Shown here one piece after another: positions 41,349 to 50,087 of a stretch of DNA of 64,000 nucleotides; the first letter of the stretch is position 1; each line of letters starts with the position of its first letter. Source of the DNA: Halalkalicoccus sp. CG83 (lineage in GTDB: Archaea > Halobacteriota > Halobacteria > Halobacteriales > Halalkalicoccaceae); the NCBI RefSeq assembly GCF_037081715.1, contig NZ_JAZDDH010000001.1:62001-126000 (forward strand). The letters are read 5' to 3'. The notes beneath the pieces were generated by a model. It was not told the DNA's origin. It did not search any database and was given only the letters and a program-made list of their open reading frames with translations. The position numbers and the translations under genes are program-made.

Positions 41349-41600
41349 ATGGTCGAAGCGATCCGCGCGAAGCCGGGTGAGCTGACCGCGGACGACGTCG
41401 TCGACGCCCTCGACTCTGGTCGCCGGGTCCTGATCACCGTCGAGGTCGTCGGCACCGAGAAGCAGGTCGCCCTCCGGCGCCGCGGCGACGTCTACTACTG
41501 CGACACGCCGACGACGCTCCACACCCACGACACCGAGTCGGGAATCCGGACGTGTCTGGAGAGTCAGGGCTACGTGCGCTCCGAGGGGAGCGAGGATTAG
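41349..41600 (+). CDS. small acidic protein of unknown function
   Basis: 83 residues starting MVEAIRAKPGELTADDVVDA. It has a beta-rich middle (RRVLITVEVVGTEKQVALRR) and a segment GDVYYCDTPTTLHTHDTESG with one Cys and two His; the end is GYVRSEGSED. There is no membrane segment. TATA-like ctatacg at 41298-41304 would give a short leader; an in-frame ATG at 41322 is an alternative start. It sits between a divergent membrane gene and a regulator gene, with 24 nt to the latter, and is probably in its operon. Confidence 0.65.
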   Translation: MVEAIRAKPGELTADDVVDALDSGRRVLITVEVVGTEKQVALRRRGDVYYCDTPTTLHTHDTESGIRTCLESQGYVRSEGSED

Positions 41601-41624
41601 TCGCTCCAGCCCGAAGGGACGAAC

Positions 41625-42002
41625 ATGCCGGCACCGAACGAACGGATGGAGGAGCTCATGATCGCCGACGAACTGGAGTTCCAACACGTACTGGAGTGCG
41701 TGTTCGACGTCCAGAAGCACGAGAGCCGAACCTACCTCGCGCTGCTCGACGCGCCGGGGAGCACCGTCGCCGAACTCGCGGAGGACCTCGAGCGCGACCG
41801 GAGCAACGTCAACCGGTCGCTCGGAACGCTCGTCGAGAAGGGGCTCGCGGAACGCGAGCGTCGCCTGCTCGATGCCGGCGGCTACGTCTACCAGTACACC
41901 GCCGTCCCGCTGCCGGAGGCCAGAGAACGGATGCACGAGGCCGTCGAGGAGTGGAGCGCGCAGGTCCACGAGCGGATCGACGAGTTCGGCTCGGCACGGT
42001 AG
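41625..42002 (+). CDS. TrmB/MarR-like winged-helix regulator
   Basis: 125 residues. The winged-helix DNA-binding domain is at about 35-80: ESRTYLALLDAPGSTVAELA, then EDLERDRSNVNRSLGTLVEK, with the wing GLAERERRLLDAGGYVYQYT. Flanking helices (ADELEFQHVLECVFDVQKHE and MHEAVEEWSAQVHERIDEF) probably make a dimer. No ligand domain is present. It could control the adjacent small protein and the NO-related genes on the other strand; that is inference from position. Confidence 0.85.
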   Translation: MPAPNERMEELMIADELEFQHVLECVFDVQKHESRTYLALLDAPGSTVAELAEDLERDRSNVNRSLGTLVEKGLAERERRLLDAGGYVYQYTAVPLPEARERMHEAVEEWSAQVHERIDEFGSAR

Positions 42003-42093
42003 TCGCGGTTTCCTCGAGTCGTGCCGGCGGTCACGAGGCGCAGTCGGTCGCGAACCCGCTTCCTTTTGGCCGCCCGGCGTCTCTCACCCGACG

Positions 42094-43350
42094 ATGAGCA
42101 TGGAACTCGACGCGCCGGCGCCCGAGGAGCCCGCGGTCGCCGAGGACGGCGTCTGGCTCGAGTGCATCGAGACCGGCGAGCAGTACGCGCCGTTCGAGGG
42201 GATCAGATACCGGAGCGACGCGGGCGGGCTGCTCGAGGTTCGTTACGCCGATCTCCCCGACTTCACGGACTTCTCGGGCCGGGGCGTCTGGCGCTACGCC
42301 GACGCGCTCCCGGTCGAGCGCGAGGTGACGATCGACGAGGGCGACACCCCGCTCTACGAGGTGCCCCGGCTTGAGGAGGAACTCGGCGTCGAGTCGCTGC
42401 GGGTGAAACACGAGGGGATGAACCCGACGGGGAGCTTCAAGGACCGGGGCATGACCGTCGGCGTCGGCGTCGCGCGCCGGCTGGGGGTCGAGCGCCTCGC
42501 CTGTGCCTCGACGGGCAACACCAGCGCCGCGCTCGCTGCCTACGGGGCGCGTGCGGGCATGGAAACGCTCGTGCTGTTGCCCGCGGGCAAGGTGGCCGCC
42601 GGCAAGGTCGCCCAGGCGAGCCTCCACGGCGCGCGCATCCTCGAGGTCGACGACAACTTCGATACGTGTCTCGACATCGTCCAGAACCTGGCGAACCGGG
42701 GCGAGGCGTACCTGCTCAACTCGCTCAACCCGTTCCGTCTCGAGGGCCAGAAGACGATCGGCCTCGAGATCCTCGAGGCGTTCGAGGACGACTACGGCCG
42801 GTTTCCCGACCGTATCTGTCTGCCGGTGGGTAACGCGGGCAACACCGCGGCGCTGTTCAAGGCGTTTCGCGAGCTCGTCGCGGCGGGGGCGATGGAGACC
42901 GAACAGGTTCCCAAGCTGACGGGCGTGCAGGCCGAGGGGGCCGCGCCGATGGTCGAGGCGATCGAGGACGATCGGGAAGCGGTCGAGCGCTGGGAGACGG
43001 TCGAGACCCGCGCGACCGCGATCCGCATCGGTAACCCGGTCAACGCCCCGAAGGCCCTCCCCGGAATTCGCGAGACCGGCGGCACCGCCGTCGCCGTGAG
43101 CGACGAGGAGATCACCGACGCCCAGCGCTCGCTCGCGGAGGAGGGCGTCGGCGTCGAGCCCGCCTCGGCGGCGTCGGTGGCAGGTCTGCGAAAGCTCCGA
43201 GAGGAGGGCGTCGTCGGAAGCGAGGAGGACGTCGTCTGTCTCACGACCGGCCACCTGCTGAAGGACCCCGACGCCGCGGCGGCGGCCGGCGCGGACCCCG
43301 AGCCGGTCGCCGGCGACACCGACGCCGTGCTGGAACACCTCGCGGAGTGA
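42094..43350 (+). CDS. thrC: threonine synthase
   Basis: 418 residues, PLP enzyme converting O-phosphohomoserine to threonine. The N-terminal region (LECIETGEQYAPFEGIRYRS) resembles the degenerate zinc-ribbon found in haloarchaeal ThrC. The PLP lysine is in HEGMNPTGSFKDRGMTVGVG, SGxSSA-like CASTGNTSAALAAYG follows, and VGNAGNTAALFKAF binds the PLP phosphate. The ATG at 42094 (MSMELDAPAPEEPAV) is taken; an upstream open frame overlaps the regulator gene and is non-coding. Confidence 0.95.
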   Translation: MSMELDAPAPEEPAVAEDGVWLECIETGEQYAPFEGIRYRSDAGGLLEVRYADLPDFTDFSGRGVWRYADALPVEREVTIDEGDTPLYEVPRLEEELGVESLRVKHEGMNPTGSFKDRGMTVGVGVARRLGVERLACASTGNTSAALAAYGARAGMETLVLLPAGKVAAGKVAQASLHGARILEVDDNFDTCLDIVQNLANRGEAYLLNSLNPFRLEGQKTIGLEILEAFEDDYGRFPDRICLPVGNAGNTAALFKAFRELVAAGAMETEQVPKLTGVQAEGAAPMVEAIEDDREAVERWETVETRATAIRIGNPVNAPKALPGIRETGGTAVAVSDEEITDAQRSLAEEGVGVEPASAASVAGLRKLREEGVVGSEEDVVCLTTGHLLKDPDAAAAAGADPEPVAGDTDAVLEHLAE

Positions 43351-43366
43351 GGACCTGTCGGCCGAG

Positions 43367-44971
43367 CTACAGCGTTCGCCGTACCGCGTCGGCGCCGTCG
43401 AGCGTGATGTATCGGGCCTCGATGATCCGTTCGTCGGCCTCGAGCCGATCGATCACCTCCTCGGGAACCTTCTCGTCGAGGTCGTAGACGGTGATCGCCT
43501 CCCCGCCGATCGACTCGCGGGCGTTGAACATCCCCGCGATGTTGACGTCGTTGTCGCCGAGCGTGGTCGCCACCAGCCCGATCACGCCGGGCTCGTCGTA
43601 GTTTCGCGAGATCAGCATGTGGCCGTGCGGGATGGCGTCGACCCGGAAGCCGTCGATCCGAACGATGCGGGGGTCGTCGCCGGCGAACAGCGTCCCCATC
43701 ACGTCGAGGGTCTCCTCGCCGTCGCCGACGCTGACGGTGATGGCACTGCGGAAGTCCTCGGACTGGTGGGTCTTGGTCTCGGTCACCTCGACCCCGCGAT
43801 CCTCCGCGATCTGCGGGGCGTTGACCGCGTTGACCTGCCACTCGAGCGGCGAGAAGACGCCCTTCAGCGCGCTCGCAGTCACGAGGTCGATCTCCTCCTC
43901 GGCGATCTCGCCCTCGTAGCGGACGTCGACGCTCTCGATCCGCCCGTCGAGCAGCTGGGTGGCGATCGTCCCCGCGGTCTCTGCGATCTCGATGTACGGC
44001 CGCACGCGGGGGAAGGCGCTCTCGTCGATCGAGGGGGCGTTCAGCGCGTTCAGTACGGGCTCCTCGTTGAACGCCGCGAGCACCTGTTCCGCCGTACTGA
44101 CCGCGACGTTCTCCTGGGCGGCCTCGGTCGAGGCGCCCAGATGCGGCGTAACGATCACGTCCTCGACGTCGAGCAGGGGGTTGTCGGGCGAGACCGGCTC
44201 CTCCGCGAAGACGTCGATCGCCGCGCCCGCGAGCGTGCCGTCCTCGACCGCGCGTGCGAGCGCCGCCTCGTCGACGACGCCACCGCGAGCGCAGTTGACG
44301 AGGTAGCCGCCCTCGAGCCGGGCGAGCTCGTCGTCGCTGATGAGGTCCTCCGTCTCGGGCGTCAGCGGCGTGTGGACGGTGAGGAAGTCCGCCCGGTCGA
44401 GACACGCCTCGAACTCGACGAGCTCCGCACCCAACCGGTCCGCGCGGTCCTCGGAGATGTACGGATCGTAGGCGACGAGATCCATCCCCAAGCTGCGCAG
44501 GCGTTTCGCGACCTCCTGGCCGACGCGGCCGAGACCGACGATCCCCAGCGTCTTGTCGTTGACCTCGGTGCCGAGGAAGTCGCCCTTCGCCCACTCGCCG
44601 GCCTTGAGCCGGGCGTGGGCCTGCGGGATCGAGCGCGCCGACGCGAACGTCATCGCCACGGTGTGTTCGGCGGCGGCCCGGACGTTGCCCTCGGGGGCGT
44701 TAGCGACGATCACGCCGTGTTCGGTCGCGGCGTCGATGTCGATGTTGTCGACGCCGATGCCCGCCCGGCCGACGATGATCAGGTCCTCGCCCGCCGCGAG
44801 GACCTCCTCGGTGACTTGGGTGCCCGATCGGACGATCAGCCCGTTGACGTCGCCGATCGCGTCCACGAGCGGGTCGCCGTCGAGCTCGTAGTCCGTGACG
44901 ACCTCGTGGCCGCTCTCGCGCAGCCGTTCGAGCCCCGCATCCGCGATGGGGTCCGTGACCAGAATCCTCAT
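43367..44971 (-). CDS. serA: D-3-phosphoglycerate dehydrogenase
   Basis: 534 residues, the long SerA form. It oxidises 3-phosphoglycerate, the first step of serine synthesis. The N-terminal catalytic domain starts MRILVTDPIADAGLERLRES; the NAD motif is GLGRVGQEVAKRLRSLGMDL; catalytic His is in VTPHLGASTEAAQENVAV. An intervening substrate-binding domain (about 320-440) and a C-terminal ACT domain (VRIDGFRVDAIPHGHMLISR to ITLDGADAVRRTL) allow feedback by serine. Start at ATG 44971. Convergent with thrC. Confidence 0.96.
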   Translation of the reverse strand: MRILVTDPIADAGLERLRESGHEVVTDYELDGDPLVDAIGDVNGLIVRSGTQVTEEVLAAGEDLIIVGRAGIGVDNIDIDAATEHGVIVANAPEGNVRAAAEHTVAMTFASARSIPQAHARLKAGEWAKGDFLGTEVNDKTLGIVGLGRVGQEVAKRLRSLGMDLVAYDPYISEDRADRLGAELVEFEACLDRADFLTVHTPLTPETEDLISDDELARLEGGYLVNCARGGVVDEAALARAVEDGTLAGAAIDVFAEEPVSPDNPLLDVEDVIVTPHLGASTEAAQENVAVSTAEQVLAAFNEEPVLNALNAPSIDESAFPRVRPYIEIAETAGTIATQLLDGRIESVDVRYEGEIAEEEIDLVTASALKGVFSPLEWQVNAVNAPQIAEDRGVEVTETKTHQSEDFRSAITVSVGDGEETLDVMGTLFAGDDPRIVRIDGFRVDAIPHGHMLISRNYDEPGVIGLVATTLGDNDVNIAGMFNARESIGGEAITVYDLDEKVPEEVIDRLEADERIIEARYITLDGADAVRRTL

Positions 44972-45093
44972 GTCCGAGAGGTTCCACCCGTCGAGGTTAA
45001 CGCTTGTGTCATCGGCAGCGCTGGCCCCTCGGGACGGGAATCGGTACCGATGCTCGTTACGGATCGATGGCGCGGGAGCGCTAGTTCGACGGT

Positions 45094-45427
45094 ATGGCCG
45101 ACGCCTTCGGTCGGATGGTCGAGGACTTCCACAGGGAACGGCTCGTCGAGCACCCGATCTACCGCCGTGACGACGGACGGGTGGACGGGGCACACCTGGA
45201 GGGATACTTCGCCGGGTACGACGACTGGAGCTCGCTCGCGTCCGGTCGGATCCGGACTCGCCTACCGGCGGTTCCGCGTCGAGTACGACGGCTGCGTGGG
45301 TCCGTGGATCGACCTGCTGACGGCGGGTGAACGGGTGCTGGAAGCGTTCGAGACGCCGTGGACGGTCGAGTCGACGTTGCGAAGCGAGGGCGATACGTAT
45401 GCCGTCGTGCTGGTCCGCGACGCGTGA
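45094..45427 (+). pseudogene. decayed SAM-dependent methyltransferase (central deletion and frameshift)
   Basis: The first ~50 codons (MADAFGRMVEDFHRERLVEH, then HLEGYFAGYDDWSSL) resemble the start of haloarchaeal class I methyltransferases. Near 45240 the frame that continues sensibly switches: RSRPVGSGLAYRRFRVEYDG and WTVESTLRSEGDTYAVVLVR match the C-terminal end of the same type of protein. The SAM-binding glycine-rich centre, about 130 residues, is missing. So an internal deletion joined the ends out of frame. It lies between serA and serB on the plus strand. Confidence 0.6.
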
Positions 45428-45524
45428 GCCGCGAGACGGCCGCCGGTCCGTTGCCGGCGAGGAGCCGTCCGCCAGCTGACGGGGCGGAACTGACAAGTGT
45501 CTCAGGCACCTGCTGGTGGCTACT

Positions 45525-45899
45525 ATGGCCGTCCCGAAGTTGGGATCGATCCCCGGAAGCGACGTGGTAAGCAGGACGCTCGGCCGGCTCGGTCGGCTGT
45601 TTACGAGCGGCGATGGAAACCGGGACGAGGAGCCGAGCGAGTGGCGACGCGTCGAGCGCACCCGCGATCGGACGAAGTGGCGCAACGGGGAGACCGGACA
45701 GCTCGTCGTCTGCAAGCGCCAGTACGAGGACGAGTGGACGGCGAAGGCCAAACCCGCGCTCGTCGACGGCGAGCCGGTCGATCTCAGTCTCACCGCCGGA
45801 CCGACCTCTCGGGAGATCGCCGAGTTCCTCGCCCGCCAGTACATGGCCCACGAGCTCGTGCTCGCGCCGGTCACCGCCATGCGGCCGCGCTGGCACTGA
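45525..45899 (+). CDS. conserved-type protein of unknown function
   Basis: 124 residues from ATG 45525 (MAVPKLGSIPGSDVVSRTLG). The middle holds RTKWRNGETGQLVVCKRQYE and KPALVDGEPVDLSLTAGPTS, and it ends with ARQYMAHELVLAPVTAMRPR. Mixed alpha/beta, no membrane helix or catalytic motif. A GTG nine bases upstream could be used. It sits 61 nt before serB on the same strand, so it may be co-transcribed. Family not recognised. Confidence 0.7.
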   Translation: MAVPKLGSIPGSDVVSRTLGRLGRLFTSGDGNRDEEPSEWRRVERTRDRTKWRNGETGQLVVCKRQYEDEWTAKAKPALVDGEPVDLSLTAGPTSREIAEFLARQYMAHELVLAPVTAMRPRWH

Positions 45900-45940
45900 C
45901 GCCGGCGAGATCCGGACCGAGAGGGCAGCCTTCAAACCCC

Positions 45941-45960
45941 CCGGGTTCGAACCCCGGCCA
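45941..45960 (+). promoter_or_regulatory. palindrome/T-arm-like stem directly before serB
   Basis: GGGTTCGAACCC (45943-45954) is a perfect 12-bp palindrome ending 6 nt before the serB ATG. Read as RNA it also forms a CCGGG/CCCGG stem with the 7-nt loop TTCGAAC, which fits a tRNA T-arm, but no other tRNA parts are present. An operator is the simplest reading. Confidence 0.4.
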
Positions 45961-46641
45961 ATGACCCTTGTCGCGTTCGACTTCGACGGGACGCTCTCGG
46001 ATTCGGAGATGACCGTGCTGCTCGGCGAGCGCCTCGGCGTCGCCGACGAGATGGCCGAGATCACCGAGCGCGCGATGAACGACGAGATCGGATACGCCGA
46101 GAGCCTGCGCGAACGGGCCTCGCTACTGGAAGGACTGGGCGAGGAGGAGGCGGAGGCCGCCTACGGCGAGGTCCGACTCAGACCGGGCACGGCCGAACTG
46201 ATCGAGGCGCTCAACGAGGCGGGCGTCCACACCGCCGTCCTCACCGGCGGGTTCAAGCGCGGCGTCGAGCGGGCGCTCGAGCGCGAGGACGTGGCCGTCG
46301 ACTCGATCATCGCGAACCGCCTGCCCCTCGAGGAGAGCGAGGCCCAGGGGGCCTCGGAGTCGAGCGGGCGACGTCCGCGAGCGCTGACCGGCGCGGTCGA
46401 GGGCCCGCTGATCGAGGGGACCAAGGACGACGCGCTCGCGGACTTGGCCGACGCACAGGGCATCGTGATGGCCGAGACCGTCGCCGTCGGCGACGGCGCG
46501 AACGACCTCCCGATGCTGCAGGTCGCGGGACTCGCCGTCGGTTTCCTCCCGAAGCCCGCCGTCGAGCCCCACTGCGACGACGTAGTCGAGGACATGGCGG
46601 AACTCCGGAAGCTGTTCGAGGATCGGGGAATCCTCGCGTAA
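45961..46641 (+). CDS. serB: phosphoserine phosphatase
   Basis: 226 residues, HAD superfamily. It dephosphorylates phosphoserine, the last step of serine synthesis. Motif I AFDFDGTLSDSEM gives the nucleophile Asp, motif II AVLTGGFKRG the Ser/Thr (Thr here), motif IV VAVGDGANDLPMLQVAG the Mg-binding acids. A hydrophilic insertion (ESEAQGASESSGRRPRA) lies between motifs II and III, encoded by a palindromic stretch (46339-46355). The ATG at 45961 precedes the conserved FDFDGT directly. It functions with serA nearby. Confidence 0.93.
   Translation: MTLVAFDFDGTLSDSEMTVLLGERLGVADEMAEITERAMNDEIGYAESLRERASLLEGLGEEEAEAAYGEVRLRPGTAELIEALNEAGVHTAVLTGGFKRGVERALEREDVAVDSIIANRLPLEESEAQGASESSGRRPRALTGAVEGPLIEGTKDDALADLADAQGIVMAETVAVGDGANDLPMLQVAGLAVGFLPKPAVEPHCDDVVEDMAELRKLFEDRGILA
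46339..46355. repeat. in-frame palindrome within serB
   Basis: GAGGCCC, loop AGG, GGGCCTC: a 7-bp stem with a 3-nt loop, encoding the EAQGAS part of the hydrophilic insertion. Confidence 0.65.
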
Positions 46642-46694
46642 CCCTTCCCCGTGGCTCGCCCGACGCCCGAAATTTTCGAGTTGTTGTGGATGAA

Positions 46695-46702
46695 AGTATA
46701 TG
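46695..46702 (+). promoter_or_regulatory. TATA box of the three-span membrane protein gene
   Basis: agtatatg centred 27 nt before the ATG at 46726, a leaderless arrangement. Confidence 0.6.
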
Positions 46703-46725
46703 CCCGCTCGACGGCGAACGGGGGT

Positions 46726-47079
46726 ATGATCTGGCAGGACCTCGTCTTTCTGATCGGCAGCGCGCTCTCGATCGTCTTCCTGGCGCCGACGCTTCGCGAC
46801 TCCGACGCACGGGTGCCGCTCGCGACCAGCGTGCCCTCGATGGTGATCGGGCTCATCTACGGCGCGACGTTCGCGTCGCTTGGTATGGGTCTCTCGGCGG
46901 TGGGGTCGGCGGCGGCGCTGATGTGGCTGCTGATCGGGCTGTTGCGCTCGCCGCCCTCGTCGGAAACGGTATCGAACCGACGGGGCCGCACGGCGCTGTT
47001 CGCCGACGACCTGCATCGATGGTGTCGGCGTAGGCTCGTCCGACGCGACGTCGGCGGCCGATACGTGTACGAACCGTAA
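46726..47079 (+). CDS. three-span membrane protein
   Basis: 117 residues starting MIWQDLVFLIGSALSIVFLA. Three hydrophobic helices at about 4-22, 35-52 and 56-72 are followed by a basic cytoplasmic tail (SNRRGRTALFADDLHRWCRR). Short membrane proteins of this type are widespread in haloarchaea; no function is known to me. The ATG at 46726 is chosen by the TATA spacing; the frame is open further upstream but overlaps serB's end. Confidence 0.75.
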   Translation: MIWQDLVFLIGSALSIVFLAPTLRDSDARVPLATSVPSMVIGLIYGATFASLGMGLSAVGSAAALMWLLIGLLRSPPSSETVSNRRGRTALFADDLHRWCRRRLVRRDVGGRYVYEP

Positions 47080-47115
47080 CGCAGTAGTCCCCCTCGTCCG
47101 TCGGTTCTACCGTTC

Positions 47116-47274
47116 ATGACTCCTACACTGCTTCACACGGGCGTCGGTCACCCCGATCTTGCACTACTCGTCCTGACGGCGATCCTCTCGTTCGCCGCCG
47201 GGACCGGTATGGGCGCGTACGCGGCACTCAAGGGGAAGCTGTCGAAGCTGACCGGCGAGCCGACCGAGAACTGA
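47116..47274 (+). CDS. 52-residue single-span membrane protein
   Basis: MTPTLLHTGVGHPDLALLVL begins the protein and KLSKLTGEPTEN ends it. One hydrophobic helix with a Gly-rich end (LVLTAILSFAAGTGMGAYAAL). The stop lies 5 nt before the metX end on the opposite strand. Found by reading the spacer; too short for routine calling. Function unknown. Confidence 0.6.
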   Translation: MTPTLLHTGVGHPDLALLVLTAILSFAAGTGMGAYAALKGKLSKLTGEPTEN

Positions 47275-47278
47275 GTCG

Positions 47279-48487
47279 CTACCGGGGAAAGAGGCTCGCG
47301 TGGACCGGCGCGAAGTCGACGTCCACGCCGTCGTCCTCCGCGGTGTCGGTGATCGCTCGTCCCGCCAGTCCCTCGTCGAGGAAGTCCGCGAGCGGCGGGC
47401 CGACCTTCTCGGGCTCGACGAGGAAGGCGTCGTGGCCGTGGTCCGACTCGACGACGTGGTGGGCGACGTCGCCGTCGCCCGCGCGAAACGCCCGTGCGAG
47501 GGTTTCCGACTGTTCGACGGTGAAGTGCCAGTCGCCGGTGAAACTCATTAGGAGCGCCTCGCCCGCGAACGCCGCGAGCGCGTCGGCGTCGGACTCGTGG
47601 CCCGCCGAGAGGTCGTAGTTGTCCATCGCCCGCGTGAGGTAGAGGTAGCTGTTGGCGTCGAACCGGTCGACGAACTTCCGCGCCTGGTAGTCGAGGTACG
47701 ACTCGACGTCGCGGTACGGGAAGAAGTCCGCGGCGGGGTCGGCGGGGAACGCCTCTCGGTGGGCGTCCCGTCCCGCAGAGCGGCGGTCGAACTTCCGGGC
47801 CATCGACGCCTTCGAGAGGTACATCATGTGGCCGAGTTGGCGCGCGAGCGCGAGGCCGTCGTCGGGCTCGGGGCCGCCGTAGTAGTCGCCGCCCTGCCAG
47901 TTCGGGTCGGTGGTGATCGCCCGGCGGGCGACGGCGTCGAAACCGAGACACTGCGCGTCGAGCCGGGCGGCGGTGGCGACGGGCGCGACCCGGCGGACGT
48001 CGTCCGGGTAGCGCATCGCCCAGTCGAGGACGTTCATCCCGCCGACCGACCCGCCGACGACCGCGTGGAGCCGGCCGACGCCGAGTTCGTCGAGCAGCCG
48101 ACGCTGGGCGCGGGTCCAGTCGGCGACGGTCACCGGCGGGAACTCCGTGCCGTAGGGCTCGCCGGTCTCGGGGTTCTCGCTGGACGGGCCCGAGGAGCCG
48201 TAGCACGACCCCGGGACGTTCGCGCAGACGACGTAGTAGTCGGCGGTGTCGATCGCCTTGCCCGGACCGACGATGTCGCTCCACCACGCGGCGGCCTGTC
48301 CGGCCGTGTCGTCGCGGCGATGCCCGGTGAGGTGGGCGCTGCCGGTGAGCGCGTGACAGACCAGCACCGCGTTATCGCCGTCGAACTCGCCGTAGGTCTC
48401 GTAGGCGAGCTCGAGATTCGGAATCGACTCGCCACACTCGAAGCGGAACTCGCCGAGCTCCGCGACGTCACGGACCGCCTCGGTCAT
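47279..48487 (-). CDS. metX: homoserine O-acetyltransferase
   Basis: 402 residues, alpha/beta hydrolase fold. It acetylates homoserine with acetyl-CoA for methionine synthesis. The nucleophile elbow is [20 protein letters not shown], with Ser in the usual GxSxGG; the oxyanion region is [19 protein letters not shown]. Aspartate and His lie near the end ([14 protein letters not shown]). The ATG at 48487 overlaps the stop of the upstream metY (ATGA), so the two form an operon. Confidence 0.95.
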   Translation of the reverse strand: MTEAVRDVAELGEFRFECGESIPNLELAYETYGEFDGDNAVLVCHALTGSAHLTGHRRDDTAGQAAAWWSDIVGPGKAIDTADYYVVCANVPGSCYGSSGPSSENPETGEPYGTEFPPVTVADWTRAQRRLLDELGVGRLHAVVGGSVGGMNVLDWAMRYPDDVRRVAPVATAARLDAQCLGFDAVARRAITTDPNWQGGDYYGGPEPDDGLALARQLGHMMYLSKASMARKFDRRSAGRDAHREAFPADPAADFFPYRDVESYLDYQARKFVDRFDANSYLYLTRAMDNYDLSAGHESDADALAAFAGEALLMSFTGDWHFTVEQSETLARAFRAGDGDVAHHVVESDHGHDAFLVEPEKVGPPLADFLDEGLAGRAITDTAEDDGVDVDFAPVHASLFPR

Positions 48488-49764
48488 ACCGCCTCCGTCG
48501 CGTGCTCGATCGCCCGGTCGAGGTCGACCACGATGTCCTCGGGGTCCTCGATGCCGACCGACAGCCGGATCAGGTCGGGCGTGACGCCGCTCGCGCGACG
48601 TTCCTCCTCGGAGAGCTGTCCGTGAGTGGTCGAGGCGGGGTGGATGATCAGCGACTTGGCGTCACCGATGTTGGCGAGGAAGCTGACCAGTTCGACCGCC
48701 TCGCAGACGCGCTTTCCGCCCTCGTAGCCGTTCTCGAGGCCGAACGCGATCATGCCGCCGAAGCCGCCGTCGAGGTACTCCCTCGCCTGGTCGTGGGTCT
48801 CGTGGCTCTCGAGGCCCGGATACGTGACCCACGCCACGTCGGGGTGTTCGGCGAGGTACTCCGCGACGATCGCGGCGTTCTCGCAGTGGCGCTCCATCCG
48901 CAGCGGGAACGACTCCAGTCCCTGCAGGGTCTGCCAGGCGTCGAAGGGGGCCTGTTGGGCGCCGAGCGCGCGTAACGATCGGAACCGAACCGCGGCGGCG
49001 AAGGGCGCCTCGGGGAAGTCGCGACTGAAATCGGTGTCGTGGTAGGCCGGGTTCGGCCCCGAGAGCTCCTCGTAGCCCTCCCAGTCGAAGCTGCCGCCGT
49101 CGATCAGCGCGCCGCCGACCGTCGTTCCCGAGCCGTGGAGCCACTTGGTCGTCGACTCCCAGACCAGGTCGGCGCCGCGTTCGAGCGGTCGACAGAGGTA
49201 GGGCGTAGCGAAGGTGTTGTCGACGAACAGCGGGACGCCGTTCGCGTGGGCGATCTCGCCGATCCGTTCGAGGTCCGGCGTGACGAGCGACGGGTTGCCG
49301 ATCGTCTCGCAGTGGACGAACGCCGTCTCGTCGTCGATCGTTTCCTCGTACTCCTCGTAGTCGAGCGTGTCGACGAACCGGGGCTCGATCCCGCGACGGC
49401 CGGCGACGTGGTTGAGGTAGGCGGTCGTACCGCCGTAGATCGACGAGGAGGTGACGACGTTGTCGCCGGGTGCGGCGAGCAGGAACGTCGCGGCGTCGAA
49501 CGCCGCCATTCCCGAGGCGGTGGCGACGGCCTCCTCCCCGCCCTCGAGCGCGGCGAGGCGCTCCTCGAGGGCTCGAACGGTGGGGTTGCTGATCCGCGAG
49601 TAGATGTCACCCTCGGCCTTCAGCGCGTAGAGGTCGGCAGCGTGGTCCGCGTTCTCGAAGGCGTACGACGTGGTCTGGTAGATCGGCGTCGCACGCGCTC
49701 TCGTGGTCGGATCGGCGTGTGCGCCGGCGTGGACGCTGTGCGTCCTCGGTCCCCACTCACTCAT
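48484..49764 (-). CDS. metY: O-acetylhomoserine sulfhydrylase / aminocarboxypropyltransferase
   Basis: 426 residues of the Cys/Met PLP family. It makes homocysteine from O-acetylhomoserine and sulfide. Signature sequences are [60 protein letters not shown] and the PLP lysine in [20 protein letters not shown]. The ATG at 49764 ([16 protein letters not shown]) is set by the TATA box 30 nt upstream. It forms one operon with metX. Confidence 0.95.
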   Translation of the reverse strand: MSEWGPRTHSVHAGAHADPTTRARATPIYQTTSYAFENADHAADLYALKAEGDIYSRISNPTVRALEERLAALEGGEEAVATASGMAAFDAATFLLAAPGDNVVTSSSIYGGTTAYLNHVAGRRGIEPRFVDTLDYEEYEETIDDETAFVHCETIGNPSLVTPDLERIGEIAHANGVPLFVDNTFATPYLCRPLERGADLVWESTTKWLHGSGTTVGGALIDGGSFDWEGYEELSGPNPAYHDTDFSRDFPEAPFAAAVRFRSLRALGAQQAPFDAWQTLQGLESFPLRMERHCENAAIVAEYLAEHPDVAWVTYPGLESHETHDQAREYLDGGFGGMIAFGLENGYEGGKRVCEAVELVSFLANIGDAKSLIIHPASTTHGQLSEEERRASGVTPDLIRLSVGIEDPEDIVVDLDRAIEHATEAV

Positions 49765-49790
49765 GTGTAGGACGCATATCACCGCGTTCA

Positions 49791-49798
49791 GTTATAAC
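49791..49798 (-). promoter_or_regulatory. TATA box of metY-metX
   Basis: gttataac centred 30 nt before the ATG at 49764; a good match in an otherwise GC-rich region. Confidence 0.65.
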
Positions 49799-50087
49799 CA
49801 GCAATAACGGCAAGATTCGCATCATGACGGACGTCGTTGACACACGGCCGGAGCTCGAGCGGACGAGGGCGAGCAAGCAAACCGGGCCCGCCGATGGCTC
49901 CGGTCGGCGACCTCGTGGCGTTCGGCCTGCCCCGGCGAGACTACCACTCACAGCCCTCGGTACCGCTGGAGCCGTCCAGGGTCCGGGACGGACCGTCCAC
50001 CGATCCCGACGGCGAAACGGGCCGCGATGAACGAAACATCAACTTTTCGTGACTGTGAACTAAAGGCCGCTCCGCCCTACGGAGGGT
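49799..50087. other. spacer without a supported gene
   Basis: 289 nt upstream of the protease gene. Two short plus-strand frames are open (to 50030 and 50052), but they are Arg/Pro-rich and lack family features. aactaaagg at 50058-50066 is a possible TATA region for the protease gene at 50088. Confidence 0.45.

Noticed and set aside
45931-45960. tRNA gene
   Set aside because: Only a T-arm-like hairpin is present; no anticodon arm, D-arm or matching acceptor strand upstream.
49824-50030. Short plus-strand frame before the protease gene
   Set aside because: Arg/Pro/Gly-rich composition like other GC shadows, no promoter-start relation that supports it, and a competing frame is equally open.
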